Below are positions 9,393-20,172 of a DNA stretch of 30,769 nucleotides, in pieces. A program made the translations under genes and the position numbers. The stretch lies in NCBI GenBank assembly GCA_905182995.1, contig CAJJDP010000091.1:17221-47989 (forward strand), written 5' to 3'. The DNA is from Paramecium octaurelia (taxonomy: Eukaryota > Ciliophora > Oligohymenophorea > Peniculida > Parameciidae). The notes under the pieces were generated by a model that was given only the letters and a program-made list of their open reading frames with translations, was not told where the DNA came from and searched no databases. How positions within the stretch are numbered: the stretch's first letter is position 1; each line of letters opens with the position of its first letter.

Positions 9393-12210
9393 GTTGAAAA
9401 TAGAAATAGCACCAATCTAAAATTCCTTTGTAAAATCAACTCTGAAATTGATTATCAAATTCTCTTGATAAATGTTATACCCGACATAAATAAAATTATA
9501 AAACAGGGTGATAATAAGCCAGCTTTGTACAAATTTTTAAAAAAAGGTTATGTATAAATAGACCCCTTTATGATGTCACAAGATATTATAATGTTGTTCA
9601 AGGAAAACAAAACTAGACAGAATCAATCAATATAGGCTTCCATTATAATTCTGAGTTAGGAAAGTTTCTTAGTCATTAATTAACCTTTATGTGTTGAAGT
9701 TGAAAAGAAGTTATAACCTTTTTCTAAAATAATGAATGCTCATCTAAAGTGAATAAATTTATTTAAGCAGATTCAGTAGATTACTTATTATTTAAGTTAT
9801 ACGCTTAATGATTATCGGCTTTCTGGCCAACTTCATATATGCAGATTGATATTACTTCATTTATTTTAGTCACTACTTTCTAAAGTTAAGCATTATTTGT
9901 GGTGGAATCAAATTTCAAATATTTGTATTTAAGTATAAAAATAACAACTAAATACTTCTAAGGTCAAATCAAATGTTATTAAAGGGTCTCTTCAAATTTA
10001 GAGTTCTTCTCTTACAAAGATGAGCTTTTAAGAGATTTTATCCCTAAATCATCAGATATAAAGGCCATTAATCAAGGCTAAAAAGGGAGAGAGAGGAAGA
10101 ATTGATAGACATAAAGATTATTAAGATAGCAAAATAATAATTTCTGTTGAATTAATTCAATTTTATTATATATAGAAAATAGAATTCACACTTTCATAGC
10201 AGCAAAGGTCATATAAAGTTGCAGAAGATTTTACACAAGGAGACAAACAGCTTATTCATTTAAAATATGACGTATGTGACAATTTTTAAAACAAAGAAGG
10301 TTAGTATTGCTGCTATGTAGATTAAAATGATGAAATTCATTACTCACAAATAACTTAATCTGATAATTACTTCACTATACTCACAAATAACTTAATCTGA
10401 TAATTACTTCACTATAACAGCCTAATTAGTTTAGCTTAGGTTTCCTTGACATACAAATCAATTTTGTTTGGAATCTACTACTGCAAAAATGTTTCATTGT
10501 GAAGGAAATGTAATCCACTAATTATATCTGTAATTACCATCACATCAGTCGATATGTAAAGGTTGAGCATATATTAGAAATTTTTACTTTAAATTAATTA
10601 GCAGTATTAGTAATGGACTTTATCAATTTGATAAAAAGAGGACTATAAAGATTTTTCCTATATTTACTGTAATCAAAAAGAGAGGAAGAACTTATTGAAA
10701 TACGGAATATAGATAATATCATAATTCAAAAGTTTGTTAATCTATCATGCTTAATAATCTTTAATTCCTAACAGCTCGTTGCTATATTATTGATATCTAC
10801 AAAGTTATAAATCCAAAGAAATTTGATTACAATAAAATGACTGCCTTTATCACAAGAATCGTAAGCTCTTAGCTAATAATCTATTGCGAACTGTTATTTC
10901 GTTCTTCCATATTTTTTTAGATTTGGCAGCTTTACTTTGAATCAAGTAAAAGGAGTCAGTATATCTATCAGAATAAGAGAGAAGGAGAAAGTAGAGCTGT
11001 CTATTCACTAATGTTTCTGCACTTTGTTTTCTTATTTTACTCCTTAATGCTCTGCTTTTGAAATTATCAATTTGAAACTTATGAGGTAGTGAATTAGGAG
11101 TGATGTGCTGGAACATTATGAACCGATATTTTATATCCAAAATCATTGGCATTAGCTGAAGGTAAATGAACATAGTTTGAAGTAATTTTGCTAGTCTTCA
11201 AGACTTATTTGATTATTTATGCTAATCTATTTGTTTAAATGAGTATATTGATAATATTCTTTAATCATATTTAAATAAAATCCTATGTTTAGACATATTA
11301 ACTTGCCAAGCTAGGCCTACCTATTTAACTGATCAACTAACTAGACCCATTTGGTTCGATATTTTAAATTGGAATCAAATATTTCTGCAGGTGAAGAAAT
11401 CAAGACAATACTTCTTAAGAGATTAGAGAAGGAGACAGGTTAGAAGAGATCATCTTATATTCTCTAAGAACAAAAGCGGAAAATTTTAATTTTTACTTTG
11501 TATATTGTTTAATGAATGATAGAAATAAGCTCCAAGCAATGCTTAAGCATTTATTTATTTATTCCAGAAATCCTTTTGCTTGATTTCAATGGTTATTCAT
11601 GATACAATTGCCTTAAGATTGATCGAATAATCTAAAAGAATAAAGTTATTATAATATTTGTATTTAACTAGCTTTTCAGAGTTTTCACTTATAGGAGCCA
11701 CAACTCTTAAGTGTTCAGACTTAATAAATCATTTAATAAACTAGATTTGCATCCTCTTCATCTTACCCCTTTCAAGTGATTATTTTTTAGCATATCTAAA
11801 TTGATTGTTTTTATTTCTTTAGACACTTATTTTATTCTTTCATTTTGCTGAGGAGTAATTGAAGTTAGATACAAATAATACAAATGATACAAAATACATT
11901 TATATCACATTTACATATTGAAGTTAACCATTGTATCAAAGTTTCTTTTGTGTATACTTAATTTTCATTAGATCATGATTACTTAATTGATCCAAATTAC
12001 TTCCTTAAGTGTAATTAATCCATACTTTTTATCCTTATAAAGTTTAATTAACATATAAACAGTTTCAGTGACAGCTTCAATTTCTAATCTAATTCACAAA
12101 TATCACCCGTCTAATTTCAATTTACTTAGAGGCTCATTAAAGACACACTACAGTTACTACAGTTGTTGATTAATACGGTTAGTTCCCAATCTTTAATTCA
12201 GGCAATATGA
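9393..12210 (+). pseudogene. Large broken gene, family not recognised
   Basis: Long TGA-free stretches line up on the plus strand and switch frame: 9393-9752 (reads SEIDYQILLINVIPDINKII), the same frame 9753-10400 (KKGERGRIDRHKDYQD, EGQYCCYVDQNDEIHY), another frame 10403-11212 with TGAs at 10838 and 11090 (SKREEELIEIRNIDNIIIQK), then 11181-11519 (LTRPIWFDILNWNQIF) and 11863-12210 (FSLDHDYLIDPNYFLKC). The composition is protein-like throughout, so I read it as one gene of about 900 codons decayed by nonsense and frameshift changes. A 37-bp tandem duplication sits at the first frame break. I do not know the family. Undetected short introns could account for some of the breaks. Confidence 0.4.
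10341..10414 (+). repeat. Perfect 37-bp tandem duplication
   Basis: The block starting TACTCACAAATAACTTAATC occurs at 10341-10377 and again, apparently identical, at 10378-10414. Because 37 is not a multiple of three it shifts any frame through it, and the leading frame of the relic stops at TGA 10398-10400 inside the second copy. Confidence 0.9.
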
Positions 12211-13127
12211 TAAATAGCGTGAATAATTTGCTCAAGTAATGTATTATAATATTGTTGTTTCCATATTATCATGAATTATTTAATTATACACAAAAACAAG
12301 CTTGATTTTGAGTTCTCTCTATAATAAATCATTTATTCAATGTCAGAATTCAGAAATCATTAATTTAAAAGTTCATTTATGAAAGATTTTTAATAAATTC
12401 AATACTCCTTAAATATTTAATAAGAATTCTAGAATTTCGCAATATAGAAATCGTCTAATTTGATGTTCCTTTTTCTATTAATTTCTTTCAAGATTAAACT
12501 CTTATAGTTATGTGATTATTCAAGTTTGCTCTACCATTTCACATTTCCTTCTTAGCTATTAGATGAAGGTTCTCTGCATTGGGTTGGATTCCTTTTTCTT
12601 TTTATGTAGTATAATTGATTGTTCTCCCCTTGCCTTAGAATATAAATTGTATCATTTCTTCTTCTTGTATCAAAATTACAATACTATGCATTGTATGTGA
12701 TTAATAAATTAATTAGAGAAATTTAAAAAAAATTAGAATAGCAAGTGATGTTCAACAATAAAAGATCATCGAAGTTTATAAAGTTGAATAAAATCTAATA
12801 GACGTAATATTTTTGATTAATTTAATTTACAAGTCTTCATTCAACAAAATGAACTCTTATTTAGATTTTACTTTTTAATAATACTTCTGATTCATTGAAT
12901 CTAAAAACTTTTTAAAACTAACCTTGTATACCAATATTTAACTTACCATAAGCTATATTTGAGAATTTAAATTTTGCGTAATAATTATGTTACAAAACCA
13001 TAGATCAAACATATTAACAAATGAATTAACCTAAAAGACCAATCATTGAATGAAATATAATCAAATTAAACTATACAATCACTCACTAATCAATTGTCGG
13101 TAAAACCATTAATTATCAATTAATCCT
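12211..13127. other. No supported gene
   Basis: AT-rich. The 3' part may include the eroded N-terminal third of the WD40 pseudogene, but I could not align a frame there. Confidence 0.3.
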
Positions 13128-14010
13128 GCAATATTCAATTTCCTAATCTAATTGGTGTAGTGGAATATCTATTAATAAAGATTGTTCAAGATTATTGGCT
13201 GCATTTAATGCACAAATTAAAGTAATTGAATTTAAATAAGCAATAACCAAAAAAATAAAATTTTAACTGAATATAAGGAAAGCATATATACTTTAAACTT
13301 CATGAAGTAATAAAATTAGTTTATACCTAGGAGCAAAGATAAATTGATGATATATGATATCAAATTAAAATAATTAATAGATTTCCTAATACACATTCAA
13401 TGGAATAATGATTGGATTCTTTGTACAATATTAAATAACAATGAAGATTTAATTGTGTCAGGAAATATTGAATAAACAATAAAATTTGGATGAAAAAGAA
13501 AGAATGGTCGTGTTAGTAAAAACTAAAAATCTTTCTGATTATGATATGGTTTAAATTTTAATTAATAATAAAACAGAGTTGTATCATGTTGTGCTAATGA
13601 AAAATATTTATTTTAGAACAATAAGAAGAGAATAAAGATTAGATTGTAATATAAAAGATTACGGTCGAACAAGATAAATCAATAGCTTACAAAGACAAGA
13701 TATACTCATCTAAAATGTGGATCAGATTAATTGTTTATTTCAATAATCATAAAATGCATCCTATTGAGCAAGTATGGCGAATATGTCAATTCGATTTGGA
13801 ACACATTAAACGGAGAGTTTGTAACTGAATAATAGATTCATTTAAATACATACACTTTATATTGAGGAATGAGTGATAATAGAGAATTTAATCATTTGGG
13901 ATAAAAATCATATTATATACAAATCAGAAGGTATTTTGAGTAGCGAGAATTATTACATCTAATATCAGTTTAAAAATAGTTTTTCAAAATCATTAAATAG
14001 ACTTTTTAAA
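13128..14010 (+). pseudogene. WD40-family pseudogene (Paramecium expanded family)
   Basis: Family signatures appear in order but in different frames: QSNWCSGISINKDCSRLLAA with IKVIEFKQ (from about 13146), ESIYTLNFMKQQNQF (about 13278-13325), NNNEDLIVSGNIEQTIKFW followed by MKKKEW (about 13435-13515), then the non-WD tail KCILLSKYGEYVNSIWNTL, NGEFVTEQQIHLNTYTLY and QIRRYFE (about 13753-13935). A TGA interrupts the tail in LY-stop-GMSDN, and several frame changes are needed elsewhere. In intact members this would be a beta-propeller protein of the cytoplasm. This copy cannot encode one. Confidence 0.65.
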
Positions 14011-14791
14011 TTATATTTTATTAGAATTTATCTGGAGAATTTTTGTTTAATAATTGTTATATCATTAGTCGTTATCACGCAAAAAACTAAGTATTTTTTC
14101 AATATTCAATATGATTATCATCTTATGGAAGTATTCTAGAAACCAGCTAAATTTATAGAGATTAAAGATTGGAAATAATAGTAATTTATCTTATGATAAT
14201 TCTTAAAAGAATTATTGAAGAATCTTCATACCATTATTCTTATGAGAAAACTAAAATTACCAGAAAATTTTATTGATCATCAACAAAGAGAAAAGAAATG
14301 ATATTAAATATTTTCAGAAATAAAGTTAATGAATTTTTCAATATTTAAATTTTTATAATTAATTATCATTTGGCCTAATGAATTTTAAATCAATAACAAG
14401 ATAAAGTTAAATTAAAGCATTTTGTTTTGTATTTGAATATTTTTCTAGATTTAAAAAGAACATTGATTTTTGCCTTTCTAGTAGGAAGCCAAAAATGAAT
14501 GTTGAAAGGATTAGTTTTTCTATAGTATTGATAAATTTCCTATTTTATCTATTTACTATAATTGTGTAGAAAACATAACTATACCAATCATTATTAGAAT
14601 AATGTGAAGAGGCATTGATAATATATTTAATTATATTTAGTATTATTAAGATCAACACTTCGTTAGTTTTGTTCTTCATTTCGAAAAGTTACATCTAATA
14701 TTATCTGATGATTCATATTTTGAATCAGAATTGATCAGATTCATTCAACAAATGCAAAAATATAAATTAATTAATTATATATAAAATATCA
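14011..14791. other. AT-rich spacer upstream of the arrestin-like gene
   Basis: No frame stands out on either strand. The last part should include the promoter of the arrestin-like gene, with no recognisable element. Confidence 0.35.
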
Positions 14792-15953
14792 ATGGGTAAT
14801 AAATCAGGATCTGAATTTGGTGGAATAATGATAAGAACAGAAAAATAATTATATTTTGCTGGCGATGTTGTATAAGGTACGAAGATTATATTTAAGACAC
14901 TTAGGAAACATATATCTTCATATAATAAAAGAAGGATTTAGTGGAAAAGTAGTCTAACTTACCATTTAGGGTAAAGAAAAAACAAGTTGGACAGCAGGAT
15001 CAGGTAGACAAAGAAGAACACATGAAGGAAAAAATACTTTTCATAAAATCACAGTGGTTGTCCATACATTTTTAGAGGATAATCTTATGGTTGGTTCATT
15101 TATATTTCCTTTTGAAGTCCATCTGCCTGCAAACCTACCTGGAACATTTTATTATAAAGATGGTGTTTTTGCAAGCTTAAGTTATAAAGTAATTGCTAGA
15201 GTCATCTCAACATCTAAATAGATAGATGATATAAAAAATAAATAGGTCCTAATGTTAAGAGAACCAATTTAACAAATTTTTTCATCGTTATAGCAGAGGG
15301 AATCTACTTAGATTCTTAGCGGAGGCTGTTTTAAAAGAGGAGTATCAATATTAAATGATATTTTAGACTTCTTCAATTGTTGTGAAAGTAGAAAAAAATA
15401 TATTTTTTCCAGCTGAATTTCTAAACTTTAATTATGAAATAGACAACACAAATTGTCAACTTGATGTAGATAAGGTCGATTCTGTAATTGTGAATAGATT
15501 AAGATTGAGATCAAATTCAGATAGCGAACATTCTATTGAATTTGAATATAATTATTAATACCATAAAGGTCCTTAAAAAGGAAATAAAATTTAACCTGTG
15601 TAAAAGTAAGAGTACTAATTATAATTGATTAATATAAAAAATCCTCTTTAGCATCTAACTCCATCAAATAAAGGAGATTACGTGAATTCAAAATATTATT
15701 TGAAAGTTCAGCCACATTACGAGGGTAAGAGCAAATCTAATTAGGTTGTTCTTGTTGTTCCCCTAGACCCACTGTGAAGATTCCAATTACTATATTTGCT
15801 ATTCCTCCTCAAGAGTAGTTTCAACCGTTGATTTAACCTGAAAATTGGAATCCATAAGCATTTTAACGAATTATAATTTAATCAAATAGTTAAGGTTAAA
15901 CAAGTACGCTAAGAAAAGATCTATAGTAAATGGCTAATCCAATGAAAAATTGA
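14792..15953 (+). CDS. Arrestin-domain protein, three tiny introns, apparently intact
   Basis: ATG 14792 to TGA 15951-15953. Removing introns 14877-14904 (28 nt), 15342-15366 (25 nt) and 15725-15744 (20 nt) leaves 1,089 nt, 362 residues, with no internal TGA. The N-terminal half has the arrestin-fold pattern: LYFAGDVVQGNIYLHI, GKVVQLTIQGKEKTSWTAG, FHKITVVVHTFLEDNLMVGS, FPFEVHLPANLPGTFYY, YKVIARVIS. The C-terminal half begins IVVKVEKNIFFPAEFLNFNY and ends with KIPITIFAIPPQEQ and a Trp-Asn-Pro tail. Length and two-lobe layout suit alpha-arrestin/visual-arrestin-like proteins that act as adaptors in receptor or vesicle traffic in the cytoplasm; the specific cargo cannot be told. A CSCCSPRP run just before the end is distinctive. 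Confidence 0.82.
14877..14904 (+). other. Intron 1 of arrestin-like gene (28 nt)
   Basis: GTACGA...ACTTAG. It joins DVVQ-G to NIYLHIIKEG. Without splicing the arrestin motif is lost. Confidence 0.8.
15342..15366 (+). other. Intron 2 of arrestin-like gene (25 nt)
   Basis: GTATCA...TTTTAG. It joins GGCFKRG to TSSIVVKVEKN at the junction of the two arrestin lobes and resolves an apparent frameshift. Confidence 0.8.
15725..15744 (+). other. Intron 3 of arrestin-like gene (20 nt)
   Basis: GTAAGA...ATTAG. It joins QPHYEG to CSCCSPRPTVKIPITI. At 20 nt it is at the short limit for known spliceosomal introns. Confidence 0.75.
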
Positions 15954-16611
15954 GGATTTAACATAATTATATTAAAGTTAGATTTCATTTTATAACCTAA
16001 AATTTTCAAAATTAATTATTATACATCACATTAAAAAGCAATAAGTAGAATTTGTTATCATCATGTGTAATTAGTAGAGTAATAAGTTGTTGAAGAATTG
16101 ATTTTATTTTGTAATATACTGAGCAATAGTGGAGACTTATTAGAAATATAAAACAAAATAATTATTAAACATCAGTAGTTCCTGAGTCATAAAAATATAC
16201 TTCTAAATAATTTCTTAGATTTAAAATTGATTAAATTTAAAGATATTCAAGTAATAGGATCTGTTTATATAGAAAGCAATTGTGTAACTGGTATTGACTA
16301 TGGAATCACAACTATTATATATATATAAATTCATTTTAGTACTATTAATAAAATTGTAAGATTAGTTTTATCAATACTATCCAGTAGATTTGCTTATCCT
16401 AGAATGAATGTCTTTTTTTTTTTAATGAATTTCATTCCTATGGTTGTGTAAGCTTTAATTAAATCTGAAATTATTATGGCTCTTGCATCACCAACTAATA
16501 CTAGAGACAGCTTCTCTTCTTTTGATGTATTTTTAATCTTCTAACTCATAGCATTTTTGAAAATTAACCAGAAGGTTTTGGGACTTGATATTGAAATTTA
16601 ATTAATTATAT
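15954..16611. other. Spacer, nothing supported
   Basis: AT-rich sequence between the arrestin stop and the kinase pseudogene. No frame, RNA or repeat is convincing. A poly-T run lies at about 16411-16422. Confidence 0.35.
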
Positions 16612-17370
16612 TCATTTATATTTGAACTATTCCTCTATGTAATTATAATCTGGCATTAAAGAAGGTGTTAAGGTATTGATCTATAATTAAAAGCTATAAA
16701 ATTAGGAAGAAACTATTAGGAAACCATAGCTATTTCATAAACTTGATCTTTTATAATTCCAGTCCTTTTAATATCCATTAATTAAAAACTTTTTATTAGA
16801 TCTTTTGCCAATGTAATTTTCTACGGGTTTTATTTAAATTAATTTTCAAGTATGCTAAAGCATAAAGTAGACTTCCAAGATCATCATTTTAACCTAGCTA
16901 TTCCTTGTTATGAGATTGCTGAACAGCAAATCTTAATGAGCCAATAAGGATCCTTCTCACAAATTTTCATTTCAGATAAGCCAAATTGATCAATTAAACA
17001 TTCCTAGGTATAAGAATTTATTTTACTGAGTCCATTATTTACCGTCGTGGTATCATTATGTTCTATGGCTTGATATCAAGATTCAATATTCCTTGTTAGG
17101 AACTTATTTAATTGTTCTTATCACTCTTAATCCTATTGCTAGTAAGCAGTTTAGAAAACTAAACTTACCTTTCCTTGATCTTATAAACTCAATTTAGCAG
17201 TGATATAATTAGATAATTTCTAAGTCAAATTTTTAAAGTACTTTAAATCTTTGCTCTTTCCAAATTATATTAATTTTGATATTCCTCTATTCAAAATAGT
17301 TACTAAAAGATTTAAACTTTATTATCCATTTACCCAATTCTTGGATTTTGTCAATCTTGATAGCACATGC
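16612..17370 (-). pseudogene. CK1-like protein kinase pseudogene
   Basis: On the minus strand, kinase landmarks occur in order: AIKIDKIQELGKW (the VAIK lysine strand, near 17364), GISKLIQFGKSKDLKYF (a CK1 signature), NLDIKPQNIMI in place of HRDIKPxN (17066-17077), FGLSE in place of DFGLS, ILIGSLRFAVQQSHNKEQ followed by NDDLGSLLYALAYL (the CK1 activation segment and the R-R-D-D-L-E-S-L equivalent), and MPDYNYIEEQFKYK, with TGA at 16614-16612. The pieces lie in all three frames, and the HR of HRD is changed to NL. I read it as a dead gene copy of the large ciliate CK1-like family. Confidence 0.65.
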
Positions 17371-18372
17371 ATGTTAAGTCATATTTTCCTAAACTTAACG
17401 ACAAAATAATCTGAACTGATACCGAGGTTTGAAATCATTTAGAGCTCTAAGTTCTAAAAATATATTAATTCTTAGAAAAATTTAGGAAACAAAATTCATC
17501 GTGGAATGAGAATAATATGAAGTAATTAATTGAGTGTGCAATAATAACACTCATAAAATGAGTTTTATTAACTATTATACAATTAAACTTTTTCTCAATT
17601 TTAGATGTATGTAAAATCATTAATGTATCTAAAAATATCTATGTAACTTTGGAAATATGTAGTTATTTTGTTTTCTATATTCTTAAAAGTAATTTTTAAC
17701 AACAAAATAAATCACTCAATTACATCAACATCTTTAGATTTAAAACTATTATAAATTCATTAAAATTTCTTAAATGAAATACTTTAGTGAATGAAGATAG
17801 GATATTGGAACAATCAGTGCTGATGGCAGGCAAATATATAATTACTTGGGATTAATACAATCTAATGATTTAAATTAGATACGCATCTCTAGAAGTAAAT
17901 CGTAATTTTTATATTTACTATTATATTTGATTTTAACTAAGATCCTATAAAAATTAACACATGGTCCTGATGTTCAATTGATTATTCCTAAATAATATTT
18001 CTTGTAGAACTAATAATAAAATTAAAATAAAGTTATGATCAATAATATATATCAAAGTGTAATAAATTAAGATGATATCTATTTTTTATTATGAGAAGGA
18101 TTGCTTTTTAAAGTATTATGAAAAATATTTAAATAGAATATATGTTTATTTAAAAAGCACAATCGGGATACTTTTTTATAGTGTTTATTTTCTAAACAAT
18201 CTCCCAAGTAATAGTTTTTATTGTATAACGATAGTGCATAATTATGCCTGAAAATGTAATTTAATCAACATATTTATTAAAGATTATCCAAGAATGGGGG
18301 AATCATCTTATGAACTAGTTTAACAAAAAGAAAAAACTCAAAATTTTTGTTTTATTGGATTAAAATTAAAGA
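17371..18372. other. Spacer, nothing supported
   Basis: The part nearest the kinase pseudogene should hold its eroded 5' end. The rest is AT-rich without a clear frame. Confidence 0.3.
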
Positions 18373-18470
18373 TCAATTCCAAAATTTAATCATATAGTCA
18401 CTACTTCCAATTACAATGAAATCATTATTTTAACTGATGGCTAAACAAAGTATTGAATAGGTAAGACCAG
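18373..18470 (-). pseudogene. Single WD40 repeat fragment
   Basis: Minus strand reads LTGLTYSILCLAISQNNDF then IVIGSSDYMIKFWN followed by TGA 18375-18373. This is one complete WD40 blade resembling the Paramecium WD family (SGSxDxxIKFW). It lies about 100 bp downstream, on the same strand, of a kinase relic, so it may be a separate remnant or the tail of a kinase-WD40 fusion. Confidence 0.5.
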
Positions 18471-18574
18471 TTAATCTTTGAATAATTTATATTTTGCGAA
18501 TAAGTTCAATGACCAAATACTAAACTTGGTCAAAAATAAATTTGTACTTGATTTTTTTCAGCTTTAATGAGGAG

Positions 18575-18990
18575 AATATTTTTTGCTGAGGTGCAAATTC
18601 ATAAATAATCCAAAGTAATATATATCAGATTTCATCTTATATTCCCTTTGGAGCATGAAATTAATATGAGCTATTTTATTGAATACCTTAATATATTATT
18701 AAATCCTCTTCTTTAACACTCTCATAATCTCCGATATAAAAGTGAGCTTCCATTAAGTTTTCATAGTCAATATAATTTTCATTGTCAATATAAATTGATT
18801 TTGGTGAGGTATTTGTATGAATAAGACCTTCTTAGTGAAATGCCAAAATACCTAGAAGATATATAATGAATAATTAACCTATAATTAATTCATTGATAGA
18901 TCTGTAGGCTATTTTTCGATATAAAATGTCTCACTGTTGTATGCCTTTTTTTGTTCTGCAATCTAAGCCAAATTCATAAAAATTTTCTTT
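18575..18990 (-). pseudogene. Protein kinase relic with degenerate catalytic loop
   Basis: Minus strand reads FIIYLLGILAFHQEGLIHTN then TSPKSIYIDNENYI, then FYIGDYESVKEEDL, YQFHAPKG, and after a frame change KSDIYYFGLFMNL. These match kinase subdomains VIa/VIb (LHxxGIIHRDLKPxNIL), VII (xIGDF), VIII (APE) and IX (KSDIYSFG). The catalytic HRD is IHTNT here, and APE reads APK. A pseudokinase or a decayed kinase would both fit, and the frame change plus TGA favour decay. Confidence 0.55.
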
Positions 18991-20172
18991 GGTGAAAAAA
19001 AGGCATAATTAAATAATCTCAAGTAAGAAAACGAAAATTTCTCTATTTTGATCTTCTAATTATTAATTTTTATAAGGTGTAGACAAATCATAACTTCGAT
19101 AAAGAGACTCTTCGAATAAATTCCAAAAACTGTTTCAAATACTTTTTGGGTGTTAAATTCCACTGTATAAATATATTTAAGTATGAAACTTTTAAAAATA
19201 TCAATGTTAGGAACAGTCATTTTAAAGTGTGAATCTTCTAATCAATTAGTTCTAGAAAAACACAGTTTTCAATTAAATGTAATTGTTCAATGGATTAAGG
19301 ATTCCACGTAATTTTTTTTTAACTTAATTCACTTAAGGCTAAGTTATAGATAATGTATTTAGAGAATGTTAAAAAAATTTATATTAAGCCTGGACTTGTC
19401 ATGTTATTCATCCTTGAAAAATCTTAAATTTATTTCTCTAGTCAAATATGATGGCTTAATCTATAAATTTCTTTTTCCTACTATTTAGTGTATTTTTATA
19501 TGGAATCTCTTATATAATTTTCTTAAAGCTCATTATAATTACACTAATACTCTTCGCTATTCATTTTTGTGTAATAGAGTATTTTGATTTTAAAAATAAA
19601 TATTAAGATTGAATAATTATCATCCTATATTTCTAATAATTTTGAATCTAAATGTTATTGTGACTTTGTTTTGGTTTTCTTGTCATTGAAGTAAAAGTGT
19701 GGTGTAGGTATTGGTATTGGTAAACTGATTATCATCTTTCTTTTTTCCTGGAATTTCTATGCCCTTAAAATTTAATTCTGTCTTTTTCTCTCTATATTCT
19801 TTGTTCATGTTATTTAATTTTTTACAGCACACTATATTCTACTTATCCTTGTTAGACCTAAACAGCTTACACACTTCTATTCTGTTGTATATTAAAGTAT
19901 GTATTTCTATAGCATATGCACAATAACAATTTAAAAAGAAAATCATCTGAGTAAATTAAATTAATATTATCAAGCTATCTATTGGCAAAAATGCTAATAT
20001 ATATAAACCTTTAGTTTGTATTATATGTTGATGCAATGCATTATCAAATCTCCATTAATTCTCTTTTTTTCTTCAAGATCTTTTTACATTAACTATATTT
20101 ATTTTGAATTAATACCATTACTTGGGGACTGGGGTTAAAAGCAGTTAATTAATTATTAATTAACAAAAATGA
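18991..20172. other. Mostly non-coding spacer
   Basis: AT-rich. On the minus strand an ATG at 19808-19806 opens a 41-codon frame reading MNKEYREKKTELNFKGIEIP then KKKDDNQFTN and closes at TGA near 19683. It looks like the N-terminus of a protein, but no continuation was found. Nothing else is supported. Confidence 0.3.

Noticed and set aside
10850..11173. 107-residue minus-strand ORF ending in TGA
   Set aside because: It overlaps plus-strand coding-like sequence of the 9.4-12.2 kb relic. Its composition is unconvincing and it lacks the TAA/TAG glutamines typical of genes here, so I treat it as chance.
11340..11375. tRNA-like T-loop GGTTCGATA
   Set aside because: No acceptor, D-arm or anticodon arm could be folded around it, and it lies inside a protein-like frame.
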